From Thermofilaceae archaeon (GTDB taxonomy: Archaea > Thermoproteota > Thermoprotei > Thermofilales > Thermofilaceae), in NCBI GenBank assembly GCA_025057995.1, contig JANXEW010000001.1:403327-467326 (forward strand): a stretch of DNA of 64,000 bases, in the 5' to 3' direction. Shown here piece after piece: positions 38,727 to 47,403 of this stretch. Below the pieces are notes generated by a model that saw nothing but the letters and a program-made list of their open reading frames with translations, ran no database searches and was not told the DNA's origin. The stretch's first letter is position 1. The number at the start of each line of letters is the position of its first letter. Position numbers and translations under genes: made by a program.

Positions 38727-39398
38727 ATGAGGCGTTATGAGCTCCTTGTACTGCTTCTCGAGCTCGCGAAACAAGGTTGTGCGCGAACCCCTGTGAGTAT
38801 CGATAAAATGGTGCTTGCTTCAAACTTGGAACTTTCAGCTTGGACTCTCAACCGGTGGCTAAGGGATGCCGTTAAGGCTGGCTACGTTGAAGTAGTATCA
38901 AAAGGTAGGAATAGAGGCTATTTTCTCACCGAGAAATCGCTTTCAGATCTTAGTGCCCTCCTGACTGAGCTTGAGCATTCCATCAGGGGGGTTAGCAGGT
39001 TGACTTTAACGGGGAAGATCTTTCGCGGACTCGGTGAGGGTGGATTCTATGTATCACTCAACGAGTATAAGGAGTGGTTTAAAACTTTCTTAGGCTTCGA
39101 GCCTTACCCGGGGACCTTAAATGTACGCCTCAACCCCGAGTCTACAGTAAAAAGGAAAATGCTCGATTGTTACGACGGCTTCCGTATACCCTCCATGGAG
39201 AGGGGAGATGATAGGTACTGTAGTGCGCGCCTATTCAAGGCTGTGATCAACGATACGGTTGAGGGAGGGATCGTAATTCCGGAGAAGACTGTTTATGGGC
39301 CTGATGTGCTGGAAGTTGTAGCTAAAACCTGTCTAAGGGAAACCCTGGGTCTCAAGGACGGAGATGAAGTGAAGATAGAAATACTTCTGAACCTCTAA
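38727..39398 (+). CDS. ribK: CTP-dependent riboflavin kinase with N-terminal winged-helix domain
   Basis: 223 aa; HTH N-terminus; LTGKIFRGLGEGGFYVSLNEYKEWFKTFLGFEPYPGTLNVRL. Confidence 0.92.
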   Translation: MRRYELLVLLLELAKQGCARTPVSIDKMVLASNLELSAWTLNRWLRDAVKAGYVEVVSKGRNRGYFLTEKSLSDLSALLTELEHSIRGVSRLTLTGKIFRGLGEGGFYVSLNEYKEWFKTFLGFEPYPGTLNVRLNPESTVKRKMLDCYDGFRIPSMERGDDRYCSARLFKAVINDTVEGGIVIPEKTVYGPDVLEVVAKTCLRETLGLKDGDEVKIEILLNL

Positions 39399-39412
39399 GC
39401 GGCAGGGGTTGT

Positions 39413-39604
39413 GTGAAAAGTCAAGTCACGGTCATGTTGTTTGAAGCAAGTCAAATGCCTGTTTTCACCTTCAGCTTAGAGGAATGGGTCTTGAAGCTCG
39501 CCGCTACAGCTGTTACGGCCACGGCGCTTATCCTATTACTCTTAGTTCTCCATCGGTTGAAGCTCTTCTCAATCAAGAAAAGAGAGAAGGCAGCGATAAA
39601 ATAG
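39413..39604 (+). CDS. Small single-TM membrane protein
   Basis: 63 aa; one TM helix followed by KKREKAAIK. Confidence 0.4.
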   Translation: MKSQVTVMLFEASQMPVFTFSLEEWVLKLAATAVTATALILLLLVLHRLKLFSIKKREKAAIK

Positions 39605-39648
39605 GGCTCCAGGAACTCCTTCACCGGAGTAATAGGCTGAGCAACTTA

Positions 39649-40092
39649 TCAATAAGTTAAACGGAGCTCCTCTAGAACACGTTTAATGAATTCTCTAGCT
39701 TTAGCTAGCTCCTCTCTCTTCGTCTCTCTTGCGAGTGGACACAATTCATCAACAGTTACTTCACAGTTCTCTACTTCGATGACGATAGGGTACATTGAAC
39801 AGCCCAACGGGCGGTATTCGTAAATAATACACTTCCCGTCCCTGTAGAAGAAACATTTCCCGTCTACATTTCGAAGCCTGTAGAAGCCTCGGCGGAAAAC
39901 GGTGAACTCTCTCTTCACATAGCCTAACGCCTCAATCCTCCTCAAGTCCGACGGCGTAAGCACCATCTCAGTGTCTCTACAGCAAAGCCCGCACTTAAGG
40001 CAGTAGCCTCTAGCCTTCCAAACCGCTGGCGTCGGCTCTACCCCTTTAACCTCGTCCCTCATCGACCCTGTCATTGTATTTACTTTCATCAA
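39649..40092 (-). CDS. YkgJ family cysteine cluster protein
   Basis: 147 aa; GYCLKCGLCCRDTEMVLTPSDLRRIEALG; KCFFYRDGKCIIYEYRPLGCSMYPI. Confidence 0.9.
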   Translation of the reverse strand: MMKVNTMTGSMRDEVKGVEPTPAVWKARGYCLKCGLCCRDTEMVLTPSDLRRIEALGYVKREFTVFRRGFYRLRNVDGKCFFYRDGKCIIYEYRPLGCSMYPIVIEVENCEVTVDELCPLARETKREELAKAREFIKRVLEELRLTY

Positions 40093-40093
40093 A

Positions 40094-40888
40094 CTAGAGA
40101 AGCATGTTCATACATTCAGTAACTGTCTCACCGATATAGGAGACTGTTCTCCCATCTACGCGACGCACACCTTTCCTCCTTGCTACAGATTCGGCGGCGG
40201 CTGGAGTAGTGTAAACAACTTCCATTTCAACGGTTTTCTCTACGCTTAACGGTTTAAACGCCCCTTCTATCGACTTTTTAACAGCTCTTTGAGCTGCTAT
40301 GGAGATCAACTTGTAGGTAAGGGATGGGTGGAGGCACTTTGCCGCGTACATGCTAGTAGCATGCTTCACAGCTACCCCCTCTACATTTCTAATCAACTCT
40401 TCGGCTTCTGCAACCGCAGCTGCATCACCGGCGACCATGGCTAACGGGACGCCTAAGCTACCGGCGATTAGAGCCCAAAGCCCAACTTCACCCACCACGC
40501 GTCCGTTTACTCGGATCTCGTGTATCGAAGTATGCGAAAGAGTGTGGCAGAGCAGGGCTAGTGGGGCTCCAGCCTTAGCGTGCGCTCCTACAGCTAGCAC
40601 AGCGTCGAAGCTTTCGTCCAACCCCTCCATTTCTAGAATCCTTCTACCTCTAATCAACTTCGCAGAAGGATGAAGCTGCTCAAGGAGTATGCTGAAAGCG
40701 GCGCCGTGGCCGTCTAACACAACTACCTCATCGACGCCAGCGTTGAGCGCCCCTTCGATAGCAGCGTTCACGTCACTAGTAAGCATCCTTCTAGCTTCCT
40801 CGTGTAAACGTCCCCCAGGGTTAAAATCCTCCCAGTAGCCAGCTACTCCGGTAGCCCCCTCTAAGTCAGTCATTATGAAAACTTTCAT
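40094..40888 (-). CDS. M55 family D-aminopeptidase (DppA-like)
   Basis: 264 aa; MTDLEGATGVAGYWED, VVVLDGHGAA, AVGAHAKAG, HTLSHTSIHEIRVNGRVVGE. Confidence 0.93.
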   Translation of the reverse strand: MKVFIMTDLEGATGVAGYWEDFNPGGRLHEEARRMLTSDVNAAIEGALNAGVDEVVVLDGHGAAFSILLEQLHPSAKLIRGRRILEMEGLDESFDAVLAVGAHAKAGAPLALLCHTLSHTSIHEIRVNGRVVGEVGLWALIAGSLGVPLAMVAGDAAAVAEAEELIRNVEGVAVKHATSMYAAKCLHPSLTYKLISIAAQRAVKKSIEGAFKPLSVEKTVEMEVVYTTPAAAESVARRKGVRRVDGRTVSYIGETVTECMNMLL

Positions 40889-40919
40889 TAGAAAAGTATA
40901 GGAAGCAGATGGTAAAAAG

Positions 40920-41363
40920 CTAACTATTTTCTAGGTCTACGTGTGCTCGTACTAGGGTGAACCTGCAACTATCATCTGTCTTTTCCACGAAGAACCTACC
41001 TTGTTTTCTCGGATACCATCTGCCATCAATCATTGAAAGGTGTACAGTGGAGATGTGGGGGAGGGGGCAGAACTGGACACAGTCGGTTAACGAGAAGGGA
41101 CAAGGTTGTCTCACCTTAACCTCAATCGCCTCCTCAGTAAGGGTTATGTCTCTAACTTCAGCACCGAAAGCAGTCATGATGTGCGTTAAACTCTCCGATA
41201 GATTCTTCTGAACAGGGATCGTCAAATCTTTGAGAACACGTTGAGCCGCCTCTTCTGAGGCGATCTTGGTTAGCCCTACTGTAAGCACTTTCAACTTATT
41301 CAGCGAGTCTACAAACGCTTTAAGGAAACTCTCCCTTACAGCTACAGCACCACATTCGGTCAC
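40920..41363 (-). CDS. Hypothetical protein with conserved-looking Cys residues
   Basis: 147 aa; PCPFSLTDCVQFCPLPH. Confidence 0.55.
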   Translation of the reverse strand: MTECGAVAVRESFLKAFVDSLNKLKVLTVGLTKIASEEAAQRVLKDLTIPVQKNLSESLTHIMTAFGAEVRDITLTEEAIEVKVRQPCPFSLTDCVQFCPLPHISTVHLSMIDGRWYPRKQGRFFVEKTDDSCRFTLVRAHVDLENS

Positions 41364-41447
41364 AAGGCTTAGTCGACTGTTGGGATAAAAACAGTTTCAT
41401 CCTACAACATACTTAAGAGCATTCAAGTTAAAGCTCTATGCAGTTTA

Positions 41448-42074
41448 ATGGATGTCCACGTAAAAGTCCACGTTGAGGCCGATGTACAAACGCTCGAGTA
41501 CAAGGGGGCGGTAGTCTACGTTACGTCGACGGAGCCTTTGGAAGGCTGTGAACTAACCTTGAAGTTTAAGAAGGGGGTTGCCGTAACGGGTTGCTTGCCG
41601 CACTGGCCTAATAGAATTGAGGAAAATGAAGCTTCTTGGAAGGTACTATTCTACCCCCGCATCTTCGAGGACAGGATTCTACACTCCTTTGGAGTTCGGT
41701 TGGATTTAAAGGGTTATGTGAAGCTTACAGCTAAGGTGACCAAGTGGAACTTAAACGGTTGTCTTGTCGAACTTGAAGCTGCGAGAGACGCTGGTTTAAA
41801 GGCGGTTGTAGGTCCACTAGCTTCAAAATACCGTATAGTTGACTTCAAGGGATCATTGAACACTGTTAGCTCCTTGAACTTATCCTACATTCTAGTTGAA
41901 GGGAGCTACGTGAATCTAGTGCTTGAGACTTTTGAACAAGGCATGCTAGCGGGGCATTTGGAATACGAGCCTAGTCCAGTCGAGATACCGTTTAAATTGA
42001 CGCTTACAGGTTTAAATAATAATTATAGAGTTTCTAAATATCTTTTAGCTAGGTTGAAGGACCTTTACGGGTGA
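41448..42074 (+). CDS. Hypothetical protein
   Basis: 208 aa ORF with good spacing to neighbours; no recognised family. Confidence 0.55.
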   Translation: MDVHVKVHVEADVQTLEYKGAVVYVTSTEPLEGCELTLKFKKGVAVTGCLPHWPNRIEENEASWKVLFYPRIFEDRILHSFGVRLDLKGYVKLTAKVTKWNLNGCLVELEAARDAGLKAVVGPLASKYRIVDFKGSLNTVSSLNLSYILVEGSYVNLVLETFEQGMLAGHLEYEPSPVEIPFKLTLTGLNNNYRVSKYLLARLKDLYG

Positions 42075-42110
42075 CGCTATCCTCATATACTTTAAGGGGT
42101 AACGCGGCTT

Positions 42111-43394
42111 ATGAGCGAACAGAAGACTTCCCGTATTCCCGAGTTCTACAAGAAGTCTATTGAGGAGAGACTCAGAATCACAGCCGAGTTTGCCGGATTA
42201 AGCGATGAAGAGGTTTCTCTCCTTAAAAACTTCGGCAACCTTGACCCCAAGGTCGCTGACCGAATGATAGAGAACGTCGTCGGTGCAATGAGCTACCCTT
42301 TAGCGGTCGCTGTAAATTTTCTCATAAACAGTAGGGACTACCTTGTACCCATGGTTCTCGAGGAGCCGAGCGTCGTCGCAGCCGCGAGCAATGCCGCTAG
42401 GATGATGAGGAGGGATGGTGGCATAAAGTCGATGGCTTCAGATCCCATAATGATAGGTCAGATCCAAGTTCTAGGGCTTAGAGCTCCACACTACGCTAGA
42501 ATGCTAGTGCTCGAACACAAGAGCGAGATCATAGAGAAAGCAAACGAGGTCGACCCAGTTCTCGTTCAGCTCGGTGGAGGGGCTAGAGACGTGGAGGCGA
42601 GAGTTGTCGAAGGACCGAGGGGAGCTATGCTTATCGTCCACCTCCTAGTGGACGTGAGGGATGCGATGGGCGCGAACGCCGTCAACACGATGGCTGAGAA
42701 GGTGTCCCACCTCATCGAGAGGATTACCGGGGGGAAAACTCACTTAAGGATTATATCGAATTTAGCCGATCGAAGGCTCGTACGCTCGTGGGTGAAAGTC
42801 TACAAGGATGATCTCGGCGGGGAGGAAGTAGTGGACGCCATAGTTGACGCATGGGCTTTCGCTGCGGCAGACCCCTACAGGACATCAACCCATAATAAAG
42901 GCATCATGAACGGTGTAATCGCGGTAGCGTTAGCTACAGCCCAGGATCATAGGGCGATTGAAGCTGGAGCACATGCGTACGCCGCGCGAGACGGTAGGTA
43001 TAGACCCCTCAGCGTATGGGAGAAGGACTCTGACGGGAACCTTGTCGGTACGCTTGAGATGCCTATGGCTGTAGGGACTGTAGGCGGGGCGACTAGAACA
43101 CATCCGGTTGCTAGAGTAGCTTTAAAGATCCTCGGCGTTAAAAGCGCTAGAGAACTTGCTGAAGTTATGGGGGCCGTCGGGCTGGCACAGAATTTCGCGG
43201 CTCTAAGGGCGTTAGCTACAGAGGGTATACAGAGGGGTCACATGCGTTTACACGCTAGGAACTTGGCGGTTATGGCTGGAGCTACAGGCGATCTAGTTGA
43301 TAAGGTTGCCGAGATAATGGCTAGCGAGGGTAAGGTCACTTACGCTTACGCTAAAGAGCTCGTCGAGAAGCTTTCAAAAGAAGGGGGCGTTTAA
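42111..43394 (+). CDS. mvaA: Hydroxymethylglutaryl-CoA reductase, class II (degradative-type)
   Basis: 427 aa; VEEPSVVAAASNAARMMRR; DVRDAMGANAVNTMAE; RGHMRLHARNLAVMAG. Confidence 0.92.
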   Translation: MSEQKTSRIPEFYKKSIEERLRITAEFAGLSDEEVSLLKNFGNLDPKVADRMIENVVGAMSYPLAVAVNFLINSRDYLVPMVLEEPSVVAAASNAARMMRRDGGIKSMASDPIMIGQIQVLGLRAPHYARMLVLEHKSEIIEKANEVDPVLVQLGGGARDVEARVVEGPRGAMLIVHLLVDVRDAMGANAVNTMAEKVSHLIERITGGKTHLRIISNLADRRLVRSWVKVYKDDLGGEEVVDAIVDAWAFAAADPYRTSTHNKGIMNGVIAVALATAQDHRAIEAGAHAYAARDGRYRPLSVWEKDSDGNLVGTLEMPMAVGTVGGATRTHPVARVALKILGVKSARELAEVMGAVGLAQNFAALRALATEGIQRGHMRLHARNLAVMAGATGDLVDKVAEIMASEGKVTYAYAKELVEKLSKEGGV

Positions 43395-43487
43395 CCTGAA
43401 GTCCGCGGGAGAATGAAGTAATCCTTTTTGTCTTGCTAACAAACAATATAAAGAAAGTTTTTAAGACATATTGGGGAGAGAAAAAGC

Positions 43488-46337
43488 GTGAAGAGTCAGC
43501 TAGCTGTATTAGTCATCATGCTTCTATCCTCAGCTTTTCTATTCTCTTCCGCTCAACCGCAAAGGTACCTTAGGATCACAGTCTCCGGGGATGAGGAAGC
43601 CGTTGACGGGATCGTCTACGTAACTTTTTCGCTGGGAGAGAGGACTTGGACAGAGTATTGTACGCTGCGTAATGGCAGCTGCCTCATAGCCTTAAGTGGT
43701 GATGTTCCTCGAGTTACAGCAATCCGTTTCACTCGTGATATAGCGGTTGTACGAGCTACAGGTACTTCAGAAGCAAGCTGGGTTCCAGAGTGGTGGATGT
43801 TGTTCTGGCAGCCTGAGAACATCATTACCTTAACTTACACGCCTGAAGGTGTAGAAGCTAGGTTAAACGTGTACCCTCGTCTCGAGGGAGGGGAGTTAGT
43901 TCTGAACCTTCTAGCTGTTAAAGTATGTGTAGTAGAGGTTGACGTAAACGAGAGTATTCAAGGTATCTCCTTAGATACGCCTCGAAGGTGGTGGAGGCGT
44001 CAGCAGTTAAACGGAACGTTAACGCTAGTATTGCCTCAAGGAGTCTCGTTCCCACTCGCCCTCGAGGTCGACGAGAATACGAGTGTAGGTAAATTCCTTG
44101 CTAGATTAGCTCCTTTAGGTTTTACTTATCAATCCCCCTGGGGGCGTGGTCTCTCTATCTCGTGTCGTGTCACCTGCGATGATACAAAGTTGAGTTTAGC
44201 GTACCTTGCGGCTAGAGGTGTTAGAGAGAGTTTAGAAACGTATATTGCCTCTGAGATGGATCTCTTTAGGAGGGTAGGTTTTGATGCAAAAACCTATTTG
44301 GAGGATGTAAATTTCTCTATAATGTTGATTCGCCAGAGCGAGGAGGCTTTTCAAAGAGGTGAGGCCCAGGTAGGAGTCGCTCTCTTCGAGAAGGGTTTAG
44401 CTAAAGCCTCTTCCTCGCTGGATGCTTTGAGTCAAGCTAAGGCTGACAGCGTACCCTCTTTTCTGTTTTTACTTGTCTTCACGCTTTTTCTCTCGCTTAT
44501 TGTTGGAAACTTGTCGGAAAAGAGGAAAGTTGTAGTTTCAGTAGCTGTCTTCACAGGTTTAGCGCTTGTAGAGATCACACTGATACCTTACGCTAAGCTC
44601 GCTTTAACCTTTCTCGACCCCACAGCTCTGCAGCGTGCTACACCGTCCTCGATGATACTCTCGCTTTTGACAGCTACGCTCGGGTTGGCTGTTGTAGCAA
44701 CCTTTGTCCTCGGGGCTAAGGGTACAGCGATCAGCGACTTCTTCTGGTACTCTGTGAAGAGCATGAGGAGGAGGAAGCTGAGGTCTCTGCTCACCATATG
44801 TACTATAGCTGTCGTCACCTCGGTAGCAGGCGCTTTTCTCGCGTTAGGTTCCTCGACAGTGACTAGGGATGAGACTTACGTCTCGAGCTTTAAGGGCGTT
44901 AGCGTAAGCCGCCACATCACAACCACTATGTACATTTTCAGGGGTCTAGATCAAGCCAACGAGTACATCGTAACAGAGAGCTACGTACCGTTAACACCGG
45001 GCGAAGTCGAATGGCTAGCCGAGAGTAGCTGGGTTAAAGGTGTCTACCTCCTTAAAGCCGGGGTAACGTTTATCAGTTACAACGGTTCAAGAGCGATCGC
45101 GCTGGTTGCAGCCACTGACGCGAAGCCTTTAGACGGCATAGCCGTTTCCAGAAGCCTAGCCCAGCAACTCGGCTTAAGGGTGGGATCGACGGTAAACATA
45201 GGTGGTAGAAGCGCGGTTGTAGCAGAGGTTTTCGAAGACGAGTCACCGCCAGCTTTGATAGATGGAGTACCGGTGAACGAGCTGCCGCAAATACCCGGTG
45301 GGCGGATGGGGGGCGTCGTGCTAGCCCCACTGGATTTCGCCCCACCAGGGTCTCAAGTCTACAAGGTTTTCCTAGAAGGTGAACCTCAAAAGGATCTACG
45401 GGATAGTCTCGTAAGAATGAGTTACACGTGGAGCGGTAACATGACCACTCAAGGCGGAGCCCAGGTTACAACGTACGTTTATGAGTCCTACAAGGTTTGT
45501 AGCGCAGATGGGAGAAGCTCATCCTGCCTCCTCATCGTAGGAGAGTTTGTTCAAGCTTCGGGTATCCCAGAGTTTTCAATAGTCCTTTTATTATCGGGTA
45601 TGACGGTAGCGATCTCCCTTCTGGGCTCTATGCATGAGCGTGGAAAAGAGTACTCCACCGCGAGCGCGCTCGGCGCTAGCCCGGCTTACGTCTCCTCCAT
45701 CGTGCTCATCGAAGGATTGAGCTACGGTATCCTAGGTGGCGTAGCCGGGTATGTGCTTGGAGAGTTCCTTCAAAACCTTGCCCCGGCGAGAGTTGTAGCA
45801 GTTAAACCTTCGACTTTCAGTCCGGCCCTTGCAAGCGTCTTAGTAGCTATCATCCCTTCAGTTATAGGCAGCGTGATACCGGCGAGAGGTGCAGCGCTAA
45901 AGGTCGTCCCCAGCAGGATAATGCTCAGAAAAGCTGCAGAAGTGCGCATCTATGAGGATATGGCTGAAGCGAGCATACCGCTCAGGATTACTGGAGACTT
46001 GGAAGATTTCGTAGAGTATGTTACTAGTTTCCTTAATAAACCACCGCCCGTGAGTTGGGGTCCGATCTACATGAGAGTCGACGTGAAAAGGAGAGACGGT
46101 GCAGTTGAGTTAATCGAGACAACAGTCAGCTTTCGATCAGAGAGAGCAGCTATGTACTTAGCTAGAATATACATACCGAAGGGTCCAGGAGAAACTGTGA
46201 GAGTTGTAGCAACTTCTCCTACAGGCGAGTGGACAGTCGACCATAAGGCATGTGCTAAAGCCTTCTTGACTTCGCTAAGGGATGACATTTTACACTACGT
46301 CGAATGGAGGAAAGCGAGGTCAGCGAAAGCTGGCTAG
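43488..46337 (+). CDS. Large exported-domain/FtsX-MacB-like permease protein
   Basis: 949 aa; signal peptide to SSAQPQRY; SVKSMRRRKLRSLLTICTIAVVTSVAGAFLALGSSTV; C-terminal FtsX domain HERGKEYSTASALGASPAYVSSIVLIE. Confidence 0.8.
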   Translation: MKSQLAVLVIMLLSSAFLFSSAQPQRYLRITVSGDEEAVDGIVYVTFSLGERTWTEYCTLRNGSCLIALSGDVPRVTAIRFTRDIAVVRATGTSEASWVPEWWMLFWQPENIITLTYTPEGVEARLNVYPRLEGGELVLNLLAVKVCVVEVDVNESIQGISLDTPRRWWRRQQLNGTLTLVLPQGVSFPLALEVDENTSVGKFLARLAPLGFTYQSPWGRGLSISCRVTCDDTKLSLAYLAARGVRESLETYIASEMDLFRRVGFDAKTYLEDVNFSIMLIRQSEEAFQRGEAQVGVALFEKGLAKASSSLDALSQAKADSVPSFLFLLVFTLFLSLIVGNLSEKRKVVVSVAVFTGLALVEITLIPYAKLALTFLDPTALQRATPSSMILSLLTATLGLAVVATFVLGAKGTAISDFFWYSVKSMRRRKLRSLLTICTIAVVTSVAGAFLALGSSTVTRDETYVSSFKGVSVSRHITTTMYIFRGLDQANEYIVTESYVPLTPGEVEWLAESSWVKGVYLLKAGVTFISYNGSRAIALVAATDAKPLDGIAVSRSLAQQLGLRVGSTVNIGGRSAVVAEVFEDESPPALIDGVPVNELPQIPGGRMGGVVLAPLDFAPPGSQVYKVFLEGEPQKDLRDSLVRMSYTWSGNMTTQGGAQVTTYVYESYKVCSADGRSSSCLLIVGEFVQASGIPEFSIVLLLSGMTVAISLLGSMHERGKEYSTASALGASPAYVSSIVLIEGLSYGILGGVAGYVLGEFLQNLAPARVVAVKPSTFSPALASVLVAIIPSVIGSVIPARGAALKVVPSRIMLRKAAEVRIYEDMAEASIPLRITGDLEDFVEYVTSFLNKPPPVSWGPIYMRVDVKRRDGAVELIETTVSFRSERAAMYLARIYIPKGPGETVRVVATSPTGEWTVDHKACAKAFLTSLRDDILHYVEWRKARSAKAG

Positions 46338-46375
46338 AGCTAGATTTTAAATGTATTGGAACGATCGGTTTTACC

Positions 46376-47344
46376 GTGAAAAAAGCAAGGTCTTTCCTGT
46401 TGATATCTATCCTACTGGCTTTCCAAACTACTTTTGCTCAACCAAACTACCAGGTTGAACATCTAATCTTTATGGTGAGCAATAGGGGGGCGGTAAGGAT
46501 AAGCGGGGAAGGATACAGCTTGGGGACCGGTAGCTTAATGTCCTGGGGTCCAGCCTGGCAGTGGCAGGACCCTTGTAGCTGGCAGGACAGCTGGAGGCTT
46601 GTTAGCGGACCTACCGGGTCTGAGGCAGAGTTTGAAGTTGAATGCCATGCGCAGTGCAATTTCGCAAATTTTAGACCTAAGATGAAGTACTGGTTTGGGA
46701 CTAGCGCGAGTCTCCTAGAGATTAACGTGACCACGGTCTCTGACTCAAGTTTCGCTGGCATGTCTTGGACTCTCCAGATATCTGTCGACCAATTTAAAGG
46801 CAGAACAATTTACATTATAGGAGCTGACGGCAAGCTGACATCGTTACGGTTGAGGGAGGAGTACTTGCAGGGTCAAGCTCAACTTGTATCTGTGACAGGA
46901 GCGGCTGGATGGGTTATACCGGCTACGGAAGATGCCGGTATCGTTTATTCAGTTCTATCTGATTTGTGGCCTCAAGGGATCCCGGTAAGCGTCGACGACG
47001 AGAGGGAATGGGCTGGAGGCACTTATGCTCTCAGAAACTGGCTTTCTCAACAGTTTCAACTACCGGCTAACCAAACGCTCAGGTTGCTCATCTACATGAT
47101 CCCCTATAAAGGGGACCCCACGCCGGCTGTAGACCAAGTTGTAGAAGTTTTAAAGAAGTTGGCGAGCGGTTCAACTCTCAGCGAGCTTAAGGCTGAAATC
47201 ATCGCCCAGATCGGCGTTGAAGAAGCTTTAAAGGCGAGGGTTAGCCCTACGACCGTCTATGCGCCGTACGTTTTCCTAGCTGTCGCAGTTTTAGCAACCG
47301 TCGCAGTTGCCTTCATCTTATTGAGAAGGAGATCCAGCTCCTAG
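46376..47344 (+). CDS. Exported, C-terminally anchored protein of unknown function
   Basis: Signal peptide MKKARSFLLISILLAFQTTFAQPNY from GTG 46376; C-terminal TM plus LLRRRSSS. Confidence 0.7.
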   Translation: MKKARSFLLISILLAFQTTFAQPNYQVEHLIFMVSNRGAVRISGEGYSLGTGSLMSWGPAWQWQDPCSWQDSWRLVSGPTGSEAEFEVECHAQCNFANFRPKMKYWFGTSASLLEINVTTVSDSSFAGMSWTLQISVDQFKGRTIYIIGADGKLTSLRLREEYLQGQAQLVSVTGAAGWVIPATEDAGIVYSVLSDLWPQGIPVSVDDEREWAGGTYALRNWLSQQFQLPANQTLRLLIYMIPYKGDPTPAVDQVVEVLKKLASGSTLSELKAEIIAQIGVEEALKARVSPTTVYAPYVFLAVAVLATVAVAFILLRRRSSS

Positions 47345-47403
47345 GGTCGTATACAAGTTAACGATCTTTCAACTTAGAGTATCCTTCGGTTAAGCTTTTT
47401 TAT

